Of a DNA stretch of 64,000 nt, positions 11,243-23,482 are shown in pieces. The notes below the pieces were generated by a model. The model had not been told where the DNA came from, made no database searches, and worked only from the letters and a program-made list of their open reading frames with translations. Within the stretch, counting starts at the first letter, position 1. Each line of letters starts with the position of its first letter. The stretch spans positions 1 to 64,000 of the forward strand of contig JBBBWG010013779.1 of NCBI GenBank assembly GCA_037176905.1, given 5' to 3'. The stretch is from Azolla pinnata (lineage: Eukaryota; Streptophyta; Polypodiopsida; Salviniales; Salviniaceae). The translations under genes were made by a program, and so were the position numbers.

Positions 11243-11769
11243 TCCGTAGTGACATTACCTCGAGCGAAACCGATTTGTGATAGCGCCAAGGGGAAGCGCT
11301 TATTTTGATCGAGAACGGGGGGAGCAAGATAGAAGAGTCGTCCGCATCATCCGATCAAACATTTTAGCAGACCTGGAAAAAACTGTCGAGAGCATTACCT
11401 GCGCATACTGAATTCAGCGCGCCGCCCGACTCCATCAGCAGACGATTCTTACTGAAATTCGCATCGTCACGTGCATGCACTCTGGCCACCGGCGTGATGC
11501 TTTCGCAGGATTGAACTCGTCGAGATTCATTCGAATGTTTCATTCCTATACGGCCGCGACAGTTTCCCCCCTCCGATCGCAGCGGATCTGTCGGCAAAAG
11601 CCGGATAGCGGACTTCTTCGAGCAGGATCGGTCAAAAACACCGCTCTAGCAGATTTTGGAACCTCGTGTGTATGCAAGCCATGTGTCGTGGATGTGTATG
11701 CATGCGATGCACGCTATGGTCTTGGGTTATGGAGACCGAGTCGGTATTTTAACCGTGTCTCTTGCCCTG

Positions 11770-12350
11770 AGTTTCAAAATACAAACTTTCTTGTGTCATA
11801 TGATAGCTTGCTGCAATGGCTTCGATTCAAGTGTAAACAGAAATAGAGTCGAGCTCAAAGGGGTTGCTTCTACGAAAACAATCAAAATGAAGAATATAAA
11901 CTTTCTTGTGCCATATGATATAGCTTGCTGCGATGGCTTTGATTCAAGTGTAAACAGAAATAGAGCTGAGCTCAAAGGGGCTGCTTCTGCAAAAACAATC
12001 AAAATGAAGAATACAAACTTTCTTGTGCCATATGATATAACTTGTTGCGATGGCTTTGATTCGAGTGTAAACAGAAACGGAGTCGAGCTTAAAGGGGCTG
12101 CTTTTGCAGAATCAGTCAAAACGAAGAATACAAACTTTTCTTGTGCCATATGATAGCTTCATGCGATGGCTTCGATTCGAGTGTAAACAGAAACGGAGTC
12201 GAGGTCAAAGGGGCTGCTTCTGCGAAAACAGTCAAAATGAAGAATACAAACTTTTCTTGTGCCATATGATATAGCTTGTTGCGATGGCTTCGATTCAAGC
12301 GTAAACAGAAACGGAGTCGAGCTCAAAGGGGCCGCTTCTGCGGAAACAGT
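11770..12350. repeat. 117-bp minisatellite, five units, upstream of the MAP2K
   Basis: Five tandem units start near 11782, 11897, 12014, 12131 and 12247. Spacings are 115 to 117 bp. Each has CAAACTTTCTTGTGCCATAT, a GCGATGGCTT(C/T)GATTC stretch and GTAAACAGAAA. A spacing of 117 bp is 39 codons, so frames stay open on both strands across several units. No start context, domain or splice logic supports a protein. Part of it may serve as promoter of the gene beginning at 12775. Confidence 0.85.
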
Positions 12351-12774
12351 CGAAACGACGACGACGAATCGGCGAAAAGAATCGGGGTTTTTTCTCGCTG
12401 CATTTGCAGATCGAAGGAAAGAATCGAGTTCGTTTTCTTTTCTTCTGTCTTTTTCGTGACACGGGCTCGGAAAGAAGAAACTGTATGTATGTATGTATGT
12501 ATGGATGGATGGATGCATGGATGTGAATGCATGCATGCCATGCCATGCCATGCATGTATGTTATGGTCTTTGGGTTTCTGTAAAGACCGAGTCAACGAAA
12601 GTCAAGGTCAAGGGGCTACTTTTGTAAATAGTCAAAACGACGACGAAGACGAAGTCGTAGATCACTCCACACTCGTCTTCTTCTTTCTTCTTCTTCTTTC
12701 TTCTTCTTCTTCTGCAGCAGCCGAGCGAGCGAGCGAGCGACAGATTGCAGAGACGCGCAGCGAGCTCTTTCGCC
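12351..12774 (+). promoter_or_regulatory. Proximal 5' region of the MAP2K gene
   Basis: This stretch holds a (GTAT)n/(GGAT)n microsatellite near 12482-12515, a CATGC-rich run near 12528-12556, a TTCTTCTTC tract at 12677-12713 and a GAGC repeat just before the ATG. The pyrimidine tract and the closeness to the start fit a 5' UTR. No clear TATA box was identified. Confidence 0.4.
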
Positions 12775-15700
12775 ATGAAGAAGAGAGATACGCCCCGCGG
12801 CCTCAAGCTCACCGTCCCCGAGCAGCAAACCCCCATCTCCGATTTCCTGTAAGTCCCTTCCTCGCTGCTTTTACCCCCCCATTTCTTCCTTTCCCCCCCC
12901 CAGTTTCGGTTGCTTCTTTACGGCTTGACGTTGCTCCGGATCCGCTTTGATGTCCCGCGTTCTCGTTTGCCCCTCCCCTTCTGCCCGTTGCTCTGGAAAA
13001 TGGGCTCTTTCAGCCGTTTGCATTGCCTTCGGGAGTGGTTCCCTTGTTCCAATCAAATGCATTCAGTCTCGTCCCAGCGTCATCGTGCTTGTTCTCTCTG
13101 ATTCTTCGAAAATGCGTAGCTCCTTCCAGCAGCTCGGCATTCGTTTTCGTCGCGCACTTTTTTCCAACATTGGTTTCCTTGCCCCCACACGAATTCAATT
13201 TGTTTGTCTTTCTGATTTTCTTCAGACGCATGAACTTGTAAATGCTCAGGTCTCCTTTCTTTCTGCAGAAGTTTAAGCTTTCTCTTCCTCTTTACTTCTT
13301 CATATGCATAAGTCTAGATGTCAAATTTATTACTTTTAAGCATTTCAGACTTATTCTTTACTCTTTCAAGCATACAACGTATGCCAGAAAATCGATATTT
13401 TTACTGCAGAAAGTGTATGTTTTCAGCTACCTGAGATTCCAGTTCCTATGTTTCCTTTCATCAAGATCATTGAATTTTCGTTTAACGGCCTCAATGAACA
13501 TTTGTTTTATTGACACACTCTCTCTTCTAATCATATATAAACAGGACAGCTAGTGGTACATTCCAAGATGGGGATCTCTTGCTCAACAAGCACGGTTTAC
13601 GTGTTGTTCCCAAAGGTTCCTCCGTAAGTTCCATCGAAAGCCTCATGCTTCTCTAGGATTTTTTGAATGATGTGTAGGTTGACGACTAGAGACAGGGAAG
13701 TAAAAGAAATAAAAGAAAATTGTATGAGCTCCTTTAAATACTTGTAATCAGTGAGAGGTGGGTGAAGAACATAAATTCTCTGCTTTATATCTCTGATTTT
13801 TTTGGGGGTGGGAAACAAATGTATGTATGTGCGATCACAATCTCTGAATGGTCAAATCATCTTATGATGTTGGCAGCCTGCTGTAGCCCAAACTGCCGAC
13901 ACGAGTTTCTCTTTGGAAGATATGGAGACGGTTCGGGTCGTCGGTAAAGGCAGTGGAGGTGTCGTTCAGCTTGTGAGGCACAAATGGACGGGTCAACTTT
14001 TTGCATTGAAGGTGATGATGATCGCTGTTGAAGTTTTTTATGTTCCTTATGTGGTTCTGAAGATGTATTCGGAAAACCATAATACATCTAATGGTAGGGG
14101 TTATCTGTGGGCATAAATATAAATATGATTGGAACTCAATATCCACCTCTCATTTTGTGGATTAACCTCAAATATGATTTCGTGTTCATAAACTGAGGGT
14201 TCAGAACCTTAATGTGTTTTTTTCCTTATTTAATTATTTGCAAAAGCAGCTGATTTGCGATCCTTTCTTTTGCACACCTTTTTTTGACCCAGGTCATCCA
14301 AATGAACATCCAAGAAGAAGTTCGGAAACAAATAGTTAGGGAGCTAAAAATTAATCAAGCTTCTCAGTGCCCATATGTGGTTGTCTGCTACCATGCATTT
14401 TATAGCAATGGAGTCATCTCCATTGTATTGGAATATATGGATTGTGGCTCATTATCAGATGTTATAAATGCTTTTGGGAGAATACCAGAGCCTTATCTGG
14501 CAGTTATATGCAAGCAAGTAAGTGCTATACTATGATCCTCATATGTAGAGTAGCCTAATGTGCACCAATAACTTCACTAAATAATGCGTCTGTTAGGTTC
14601 TGAGGGGTTTGATCTACCTCCATCAAGACAGGCATGTAATACATAGAGACATAAAGCCATCCAACCTTTTGGTGAATCACAAAGGTGAAGTGAAAATCAC
14701 TGATTTTGGAGTGAGCGCTATTCTAACTAATTCGATGGGGCAAAGAGACACATTTGTCGGAACATACAATTACATGTCGGTAGGTGCAGTTTGTACAGAA
14801 AATAATTATTTCTTTGATTTCCATGATTTTGTTCCATATCTTCTAATACCAAGTAAAGCTTACGTAATATCTGGTACATTTACATTGACAGCCAGAACGG
14901 ATCAATGGAGGTGCATATGGTTTTGATAGTGACATATGGAGTTTAGGTCTAGTTATATTGGAATGTGCAATGGGACGATTTCCGTATTTGCCTCCGGGTC
15001 AGAGCGAGGGGTGGTTGAACTTCTACGAGCTTTTGGAGGCTATTGTTGAACAGCCACCTCCGTCTGCTCCAGCTGATCAGTTTTCACCCGAATTTTGTTC
15101 TTTCATTGCTGGATGGTCAGTTGGCTAGTGATTATCATGCGATTTCTTTTCCCGATTGAAGTCCTGTGTTATATTAAGAATAAATATTGTTTGGATGTGC
15201 ATATCAAGCGGTATCGAAGGTGCTACATGACTCTATTCTATGAGGATAGCCTAAGAGTATGCTTTTCTCTTTTGCTATTGGAAAAAGAATGTATATTACA
15301 CAAATGAAGAACAACTGGCCAGATGGAATGATGCATGAAGATCACATTCTCTCTTAAAATCTTCTGCATTGCTACAAAAGATGGTGAAGAAAAGCCTTTA
15401 GAAGCGTAATTATATATGAAGCACTACATTTCAGTGACCTTAGATATTCATTGTTATACGATTTCCATGACTACTTTTTGGATGTCCTTTCCCAAGCTTG
15501 AGCCCTTCTCTTCACTACATTTTCCCTGGGTATTTACCAACGTCCAGAAATTGACAAATTTCTTCTTGTTGTTGACAGTGTCCAGAAGGAGCCAAAGAAG
15601 AGGTTGACTGCTTTGGAACTGCTGGTAAGATTTTCTATTTCCCCTCTTTTGTAGTATCTATTTTGTGTGCCGAAATATCTGACGTGCCACTGTGAATATT

Positions 15701-16356
15701 GTCTTTGCATATCTGACAATGTGTGCAAATTTCGGTTCATATTGATTGTATTGGATTAAGTCCCCTCCCCTGCCTTCAGGGAGGAGTAAACAACTGTTGT
15801 AAAAGATGAAATCATCTTATCTCGTGTTGGAATCTTGGCTGTTCATAAATTAATATAGATACATTGCACGGAAAATGATCAGAAAGAGTAAAACCCAACA
15901 ACCTATTTTTGCAGACCTAGAAAAACAATATAATATATCAGGAAAAGAACTCTTAGCAAAGCTTTATTTCCTAATGCTATTCCTCCCTTTGTTGAGCCAG
16001 CATGAACCTAGTTGTGATGGATGGACTTGCATAGAGATGATGCATGCGAATGCTGGCTTAGCCCATTTCAACTTGACCTGGAAAACTTTGTTGAACCGTT
16101 TCACGATTTGTCGAGTGATGTTTGTCAATGTCCTGGGGATGAACCAGCTCAGCTTCGGTGGATTAGTATAAACAGATGATACATGCAAAATATTTGGGCT
16201 ATGTCCCTATGACGAAATTTGTGATTATGAATGCTTACCTTATTCTTTTGTTTCGGCTAATGTTTTTCGCAGAACCATCCCTTCATTCGCAAGTACGAGG
16301 GACATGGGACCAAAATGCTTGCAACTTTTCTGGAAGATTGGTCACCTATCTCATAG
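12775..16356 (+). CDS. MKK6: MAP kinase kinase, MKK6 (group A) type
   Basis: The eight exons are 12775-12848, 13545-13623, 13877-14011, 14293-14517, 14597-14779, 14892-15115, 15579-15624 and 16273-16356. They are in phase and encode 349 residues. The N-terminus [13 protein letters not shown] is a basic-hydrophobic MAPK docking site. The kinase has the glycine loop GKGSGG (74-79), the ATP Lys K96, HRDIKPSN with catalytic D189, and DFG at 207-209. The activation motif is S217-MGQRD-T223, which fits the plant S/T-x5-S/T rule. [14 protein letters not shown] and [19 protein letters not shown] are near-identical to Arabidopsis and rice MKK6. Known MKK6 acts in the cytokinesis (NACK-PQR) cascade and phosphorylates MPK4/MPK13-type kinases. 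The last ~20 residues diverge from the family, ending in SPIS. Exon 6 uses a GTCAGT donor. Confidence 0.93.
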
Positions 16357-17932
16357 AAATTTCCAGCTTCTATTGCTATAGAAAACAAGCCAGGAAAGAG
16401 AAAGAAAGCTTGTCCCTTTTCCTTGCTTAACTATAAGAGCCATATGCGTGATGTCTAATTTATGTACAAAAACGGCCTCATATGCTCTTTTGACTGACTA
16501 ATTTGTTTGGAGTGCTCAATAATAGTCACTCAAAAAAGGTTCATCACTTTTGATTAGCCTTAAGACATGCACATATATATAAATATATATAAATATAATG
16601 CTTTCAAAATGTTATTAAATTTCCAGAAGTTTTTGACCGTCACGGAAAGTGACTAGACTGCATGCTATGGATCTCAACTTTAGGCGAAATTATAGCGATG
16701 AATCAATGTGCAATGCCTGTTGTAAAGGTGCATAATGTGCATAATTGAATTGCTCTGCCCATGACCTGTAAGAAACTAATGACTTGCATTCTTAACTAAT
16801 CATGGCACAAGATGATGCATGTTGTGAGGATTGGTCTTGATAGATGTAAAGCTATGAACAAAATCTTTTGCTGTCAAGCATGATAAAAGCGGGAGGTTTT
16901 TGTACTAGATTTGAACTTATGTGATATGACATTGGGGAACGAGCAAACTAAAATAGAGATGAGCTAAAACCGCAACTTTGTAGATCATGTATGAGTACTT
17001 GTAACCCCTCCTTGATTTCGTATCGAAGACTAGTAAGTTGACTCTGAATGTAAAAGAAGCCGGTTCGATTCTCAACAAACTACGAAACGTATATCCGCAT
17101 GTGGAAATGGGAAGATAGCTTCATCAATGGCATTTGGTGGTGGCCCTGGAATGAGGTCAGGGAGGGCTTGGTTCTAAGGAACTTGGATGGTGAGGAAGAA
17201 ACTCTTATAACTAATGATAGAACCTTTTCAAGAATATCCTGACAGCAAGATCGGACAAGAGGCATATACTTTACTTATCGGGAGAAAGATGTGAAGAAGA
17301 TCCCAACCACTTTATGTCCGGATTGCGCAGAGAAAGGATAGATCCACTGAACATATGTGTATTATATAGGGATCAAACAAATTGATCTAGGAGCTGTTTT
17401 CTTATAACCACATGATGTGTGGATTGATCTATACCTGGGCACGTGAATCCACACACGTCAGTCAGCCGGATTGAGCTCCGAACTTCCGTTCTGCTTCTCT
17501 CGACTCGCCCTGTTTATTATGTTAAGTATATTGTCGAGGACATGCTAACTAACTAACTGATGAGGATTGATGAAAGACCTCTTCTCTTCTCTTTTGGGAG
17601 CTTTCTTTCTCTTGTTTTTTTTTTTTTTTTGGGAGCACCACAAGAATAAGATTAGGAACATGGGAGGGCCGGTGGAAGAAAGAATAACAATGAAATGGAA
17701 GTCGAATTTATGTCATTTAAGCATTACAAGAGCTCAAGAAGGTTTTTGAGCTCGCCGCGTCGTCGCTGCTGCCGCTGCTGCAGCTGTTGTTGGAGGAGGG
17801 TAGTTCCGGGATCGAGGGTTTTTGAAAATTTTTGTTTGTTTCGTGCATTGTCACGTTGTTTCAATACAAACGTGTGCATTGGCTTACGGAAGCAGAGCCG
17901 AAAGACGAGGACGAGGAGGAAGAAGCAGGAGG
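16357..17932. other. Intergenic, AT-rich, no gene seen
   Basis: This is the 3' flank of the MAP2K. It contains an (ATAT)n stretch near 16571-16600 and a T-run near 17615. A ~90-bp segment at about 17095-17190 is a diverged relative of 21165-21262 (shared GGA-AGATAGCTTCATCAATGGCATTTGG-type words), so both are probably pieces of one dispersed repeat of undetermined family. Confidence 0.45.
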
Positions 17933-19378
17933 TCAATGGGATGACGACAAGCCGCGTGGGGCGATGTTGCGCACGATGATCTGCTCGGGGTCGCGGACAA
18001 TGAGCGACTCGCCCCAGTCGTAGGGCGGCAAGCGCAGCTCGCGGAGGACGGTGTCCAGCAGGATCACCTCCTTCCTCCACACGTACGCCTCGGAGCCGTC
18101 GGCGGGGTGGACGGCGCCCGAGCGCAGCAACGAGCGCAGAAGCCGCTTGGCCGCGGCATCTCGGAACTCATCGGGATCGGCAACTTCGAATCCGGCCGCG
18201 CCGGCATCTTCGAATCCAGCCGCGCCGGCATCCTCGAATCCAGCCGCGCCGGCACCGGCATCTTCATCGACACTGGCATTTCGGACGCGGGCATCGTGGA
18301 ATGGAGCCGCATCGGCAGCGTCTTCGACGGCGACGGCGGGGGCATCTTTGCCGGCATGGGCATGATCGTCGTCTTCGATAGGGACGGAGCGCAGGAGGCT
18401 GAAGGCGACGGAGGCGGCGTAGATCTTGGTGCGCTGCTTGGGGCGCGGGTGCGCGCGCGTGGCCGCTGGGGCGGGGCCCGGGCCCGCGACGATGCCGAGA
18501 AGCTTGTTGAGCAGCTCGCGGTAGCGTCGCCGTCGCTGGCGCGATTCTTGGCGGATCCACGCGACGACCTCGTCGCTGCGGCAGCAGCTCTCGAGCGCGC
18601 GGAGCTGGAACACGAGCGAGGCGCGGCGCGGGCGGACGACGAGGTCGACGAGCTCGTCGACGATCGTGGTGTCGCGCCGCAGCTTGGCCTCCAGGAACGG
18701 GTGGCGGCGAGGCCGAGGCGATCGAGATCCTCCTCCTCCTCCTCCTCCTCCTCCTCTTCCTCCTCCTCCTCCTCCTTCTCTTCCTTCTCTTCCTTCTCCG
18801 CCGCCGTTGGTGACGATGAGCTCGTGTGGGTCGAGTTGTCGTCGCCCGCGGAATCGGCGGCGGGCTCGCGCATGGGCCTTCTCCACGGCGTGCACCGGGG
18901 GCAGCGCCACGTGATCCACCCACTTCTCGGCGAGGATCTCCAACGTGTCGGCCGCGGCCTCGGCGAGCTTCTCGGGCCGGCCCAGCTTCCTCCCGATCTC
19001 CGCCATGTACGCGACGTGCCTCTCGTCCTCCAGTGTGAACTCGTTCGGGTGGTGGCTCTCGCGGAACAGGTGCGCCGACAGCAGCCTTCGGAACGTGGCC
19101 GACGCCGCGAACTGCAGCGCCTGCAGCAGCAGCGCGAACGAGATCAGGCAGAAGTCGGCCTTGGCGAGCGACGACGCGAACCCGCCCAGCAGCACCACCG
19201 TCGCCCACGTGAGCCCGCAGATCCCCGAGTAGTGCGACAGCTTGTACAGCGCCGCCGCCCGGAGCGCGTGCTCCTTCATGCGCAGCATCGGCTCCTCGTA
19301 CTCGATCGCGCGCTCGAACCGGTCCCGCCTCTCCTCCCTTCCTCCTCCCTGTCTTGTCGTCGCCGTCGCTCCTCTCAT
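17933..19378 (-). CDS. Predicted membrane protein of unknown function, single exon
   Basis: This 481-residue minus-strand frame has no intron. Residues about 45-95 hold two likely membrane segments (ICGLTWATVVLLGGFASSL and FCLISFALLLQALQFAA), preceded by a charged helix (RFERAIEYEEPMLRMKEHAL). The middle carries a long Gly-run from GGA/GAG repeats near 18730-18790. The C-terminal half has helical stretches (RRDTTIVDELVDLVV, ALESCCRSDEVVAWIRQ), then AAGFEDAG repeats and a conserved-looking tail (YVWRKEVILLDTVLREL, WGESLIVRDPEQIIVRNI). I recognise the style of a plant-specific uncharacterised membrane family but cannot name it. This frame was preferred over long frames on the other strand because only it has coherent membrane and helix patterns. 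GC is far above that of its neighbours. Confidence 0.7.
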   Translation of the reverse strand: MRGATATTRQGGGREERRDRFERAIEYEEPMLRMKEHALRAAALYKLSHYSGICGLTWATVVLLGGFASSLAKADFCLISFALLLQALQFAASATFRRLLSAHLFRESHHPNEFTLEDERHVAYMAEIGRKLGRPEKLAEAAADTLEILAEKWVDHVALPPVHAVEKAHARARRRFRGRRQLDPHELIVTNGGGEGREGREGGGGGGRGGGGGGGGGSRSPRPRRHPFLEAKLRRDTTIVDELVDLVVRPRRASLVFQLRALESCCRSDEVVAWIRQESRQRRRRYRELLNKLLGIVAGPGPAPAATRAHPRPKQRTKIYAASVAFSLLRSVPIEDDDHAHAGKDAPAVAVEDAADAAPFHDARVRNASVDEDAGAGAAGFEDAGAAGFEDAGAAGFEVADPDEFRDAAAKRLLRSLLRSGAVHPADGSEAYVWRKEVILLDTVLRELRLPPYDWGESLIVRDPEQIIVRNIAPRGLSSSH

Positions 19379-22245
19379 CGTTGCGCACGGAGGAAACAGA
19401 CACTGAGGAGCTGCTCAGCTGCTTCTCCTGTTTCCTCTGGCTCTAGCTCTGGCTCTAGCTCTGCTTCGTCCACTGCTTCCTTCCGGTTCTCCTTTTTCTT
19501 TTTGCTTCCTCACACTCGCGCGACAAGTCCGCTTTCCCCCCCCCCGCCCCGCGGTTCTGGGTTCTTCCCTTCTCTCGGCGTCGGCTTGTTCGTCGCCAGC
19601 AGCACCCAGCTCGTCCTGCTCTCGGCGTCGCTTCCAAGCATCCCCTAAAGGGAAAGTGTTACAAGCAATAACCATTAGCTGTAGGGAAAGTGCTACAAGC
19701 ATAACCATTAACTGTAGGGAAAGTGTTACGAGCATTACCATTAACTGTACACTCTAGTGTTCACACCATAGGGTCAGTTTATGGTCATTTATTTGTTTGT
19801 GGGCTAGTTCGTTAAGGAATTCGGGGCGAGGATCGTAAGGGGGACGGACGCCCATATGGTTAGTACATGGAGACTCTGGCAATTGGCAAGGCTCTTGCTC
19901 TAAGCACCTGTCTCTCTTTTTCTCCGACTCAATCCAAGGTACGATATTCTCTATCGCGACGATATGAGATGTCGATGATGAGCTAGATTAATCTCACCCC
20001 ATTCAACTAGGGGGTGGTCTCTCCTTTTATCCCCTTCTTCTTTTCTTTTTCTCAATCTTTTATAGTAATTAGCTTAACAATTAGTAAGCCTCTAACAAAA
20101 GGCCCCTCCTTACTTTTCGTACAGATTGCGACATCCTCCTCCTCCTCCTCCTCCTCTGTCAATGTAAAGAGCGTTAGGAACCGGTCGATTGCTTTGCTGG
20201 AGAGCGTGGTTCTTTAGGTTGAAAGTTCGGAAGATTTCCTTCCACATCCGCGACAGATGAGAGCTCCTTGACTCCGCGGTGGATGGATCGTGACCTTTAG
20301 TCTTCCTTCCGCTTGACATTGTCGACGAAGATCATCGGCCTCTTCTTCGATCGAGATGATGCTGATGATCATGGACGGGAAATGTGGCACAGCAGTGGCC
20401 ATGAGGACGACAAAACGGACGAGCACGGCGGAAGAAGAAACTGTAGATGGAGCCCACCCCATTGCAAGGATGAATAAAGGCTCTCTCTCTTTCTTGACCT
20501 CATGATCGTGACCGATGCCGTGGTATAATCCGCTATAGGATATAATCCAACGACCACTATGAACGTTCTCTAAAGTTCCGACATGGCCCATGTTGCAAAA
20601 AACATACAATAATGCGGTGCGTATCTAGTAGTCATTCGTCTCCAAATAAAACGCAATTACATTGACTTTGACTATGCTAGCAAATATAGTAGCACAGATC
20701 CGTTCCAAACCAAGAGTAATTGCTCTAAACTTTTTCACTAGCTATGAAGGAAAGCGAATCGTCACTTAGGACATCTATAACGAGCTGTAACCACCATCTA
20801 CAAATAGGAAATCACACCGTCTATGCACACGACGTGTTGGAACCACTTGTGGGGAATATCTATAAATAAGAAGGCACAAGGACAAGACAAGGAGATGGGA
20901 ATTGGTTTAGTCTGGCATTCTCATCTTACTGGACTTTGCTTTTGCATTGGTGGAGATAATGGGCATAACATGTTGTTCTCCGATCGCTTCTCCCAAACTC
21001 AGATTCCGGACCCTAGGGGCAATCTAGGGTATATTGTTGAGTAAATGGATTGTGTGAGGACTTCTACCAAGTAACAGAATATATAAGAAATTGCTAAGAG
21101 ATTGGATTGAATTTGTGAACTCTCAAAGAACTAAGTTTGTTGGATTTTCAAACAAAGCACAAAACCCACATTTCACACGAAAATGGAGCATAGCTTTATT
21201 AATTGCATTTGGCAGGCCTACAATAATGTCAAGGACGGCTGAGTTCTCAAGAGATTGGAGAGCCCACAAGATAGCAACACCCTTTTTCTTTTCTAAAAAA
21301 GATTCCGCCTTGTATTAATATAAAAAATCATGTCATAAAGACAGACTCATTTTTACAACAAACTTATTCAAGAAGGTTCACAAACAAGATATATCAGCTC
21401 AATAACACAAGTCATGTGATAGGATGACAATATGTTAAATTATATGTTTAAAGTCAAGAGAGGATTCTTCTATTATGCTTCCATTTTAGCCCTTTCTGAG
21501 AATTTCTCAGTCTTTGAGCATCGTAGATACCTCTGTTAGAGGTCAGCCATGAAATTTGGTCTAAAATTAGTCATACGCCCATTGAGTGGAATTCCCACCA
21601 ATACTGGGCCACTTATACCCCTTTTTATGTCCTTATAAGGCAGCAAATCGATGCTCAGCACATTGGGTTTCGAGTGCTAATCAACAAATAATTTAACTGG
21701 ACACAGCTTACATGTGGTCGTGCAACAAGGTCTGACACAAAACCAACAACCTAAACCAAGCTTGACTAGAGCATTTCATTCATTTACTTGGCACTTGTTT
21801 TCTTAAGTGCTGCCAACTTTAGTCGATATTTCGGTCAGGAGTTAGCCCATCATATTGGCTTATGTGGATCGTCGGTCGATATTTCTTGTGTGGATTGTAG
21901 TCTCTTGTGTACATTTCAATCGAAACTTACACTTGAGTCGATTCTTTCACACTTTTCCATCATCGATTTCCGACTCCGATACACCCCATCCACTCCCCAC
22001 CTGCCTAAACCAATCGAGTCAAGTCTAGTCAGATCTTCGCTCCGGCACTCATTTGCTACAATGCACAACATGGAAACGAATGCGACAAAAACAAGAAGAA
22101 AGTCCCGGGGTCCGAATCACTAGTCTGTCTCTCCTCTGTTTTGCACACGCATCTATTCGAACGCGTCTGCAGTCGCGGGAGCGCGAGAAACTGTATTTTG
22201 ACGTCTCTCTCGTCAACGTCGTTCGAGCGCGATAAGGCTAATATA
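19379..22245. other. Intergenic with short tandem repeats
   Basis: No gene is supported in this 2.9 kb. It contains three tandem copies of a 33-34 bp unit (GGGAAAGTGTTACAAGCA and variants) at about 19650-19748, a (CCT)n run at 20132-20158, and the second member of the dispersed segment described at 17095-17190 (here at about 21165-21262). Confidence 0.45.
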
Positions 22246-22363
22246 CCCGAAACCCTAAACCCTAAACCCTAAACCCTAAACCCGAAACCCTAAACCCTAA
22301 CCCTAAACCCTTCCATTTTGCAGTGACAAGAATCTCAGCAAAACAGAAGTATGGTCATGGGCC
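22246..22363 (+). promoter_or_regulatory. Telo-box array and TGGGCC site upstream of eIF1
   Basis: About nine CCCTAAA/CCCTAA/CCCGAAA motifs lie at 22246-22312, followed by TGGGCC at 22358-22363. In plants the telo-box (AAACCCTAA) paired with the site II element TGGGCY is a known promoter module of genes for the translation machinery. The next gene downstream is eIF1, which fits. Function here is inferred from position. Confidence 0.6.
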
Positions 22364-22780
22364 AGATTCGAACTCGGGTTCCTCAACGAAGAAGAGGCAG
22401 GGGCATTCTGGAAATAAACGAAAACCGGTCGCCCTTTCGTAAGGCGGGAAGAGGGAGGGGCATTCCCGCAAATAAGCGAACGCCTTCATCCATTTTCCGT
22501 CTTCCTTCGATCATCATCTTCTTCTTCGTCTTCGTCTTCGTCTTCGTCGTCGTCGTCGTCGTCGCCGACAGGCTTCGAGGGTTTCGCTTGCACGGACAGG
22601 TAACGCTTGCCGATCGATTTTGTTAGGGGTGTGTCCCGCCCGTCGCTTGTTTCCGCATCCGTTGTCCATTTCATCAATTTCGCTCCTTCCGATTCCCTGT
22701 GGTTGATCGATTGCTTGCCGCTCCTGAGTGCTCCTCTCAAGGTACGCCCATTCGTGTGTTTGATCCTCTGCTTTCTGGTT

Positions 22781-22815
<35 letters not shown>

Positions 22816-23482
22816 AACGTTCTTTTTTATACCGTTTCTTCTACCAAAGGTAAGGCATTTCTGGTGTTGATATATTCTGCCTTTCTTACACCGACATGAT
22901 TCTTTACTGCGTCTTCCTTCCTTCTCTTGCTCTATGTGCTCCGGTAAACGATCGCTATCCTGATTGTTTATTTGAACTAAGAAGGTTCTAAGATTCCACT
23001 TTTTTCTTCTACTTGTGCTGTTTTATACGGTCTTTCACAGTTCCATTTTCAAATGCTTCCCATTTCATACAATCCTTTTGCTGATTCTTCATCAAAAGCT
23101 ACATGATTTTTTTCTGGATGTGTTATATCGTACGACGTGTGACAGTTCCAGTTTCGTATTCTCATAGCATCATGTAATCTTGTTGCCGTTTCTTCTTCTA
23201 GAGATGAGGTTCGCGATTTCTACTGATTGTCATCCGTTCTGTGTCATGTTCGCAATTAAATCCTTTTCATAATCGATGTGCTTGTTTTTAAGCCCTATTT
23301 CCTGGGATTGAGGTGACACCGATTCTAGTGTATTGTGTTACTTGTTCTGGCTCTATTATATTCTTGCTTCCTTTTCTGATATTTTCTGCACGGTACCTTG
23401 CTTTTTGCTATATTGGTGCCTTAATATGTACTTTTTGCTTAGTTTTAGGTTTCGATTTGCATAGATTGTTCTTCAATCTCTC

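Noticed and set aside
11656-12551. Open frames on both strands across the 117-bp minisatellite
   Set aside because: Openness follows from a unit length divisible by three; no initiation context or homology.
18107-19648. 513-codon plus-strand open frame opposite the membrane protein gene
   Set aside because: It is an effect of high GC and Ser/Arg-coding repeats; it shows no domain, and the minus-strand frame has membrane helices and coherent helices.
22358-22380. tRNA-like TTCGAA box
   Set aside because: A T-arm-like word is present, but no A box, acceptor stem or anticodon arm can be drawn.
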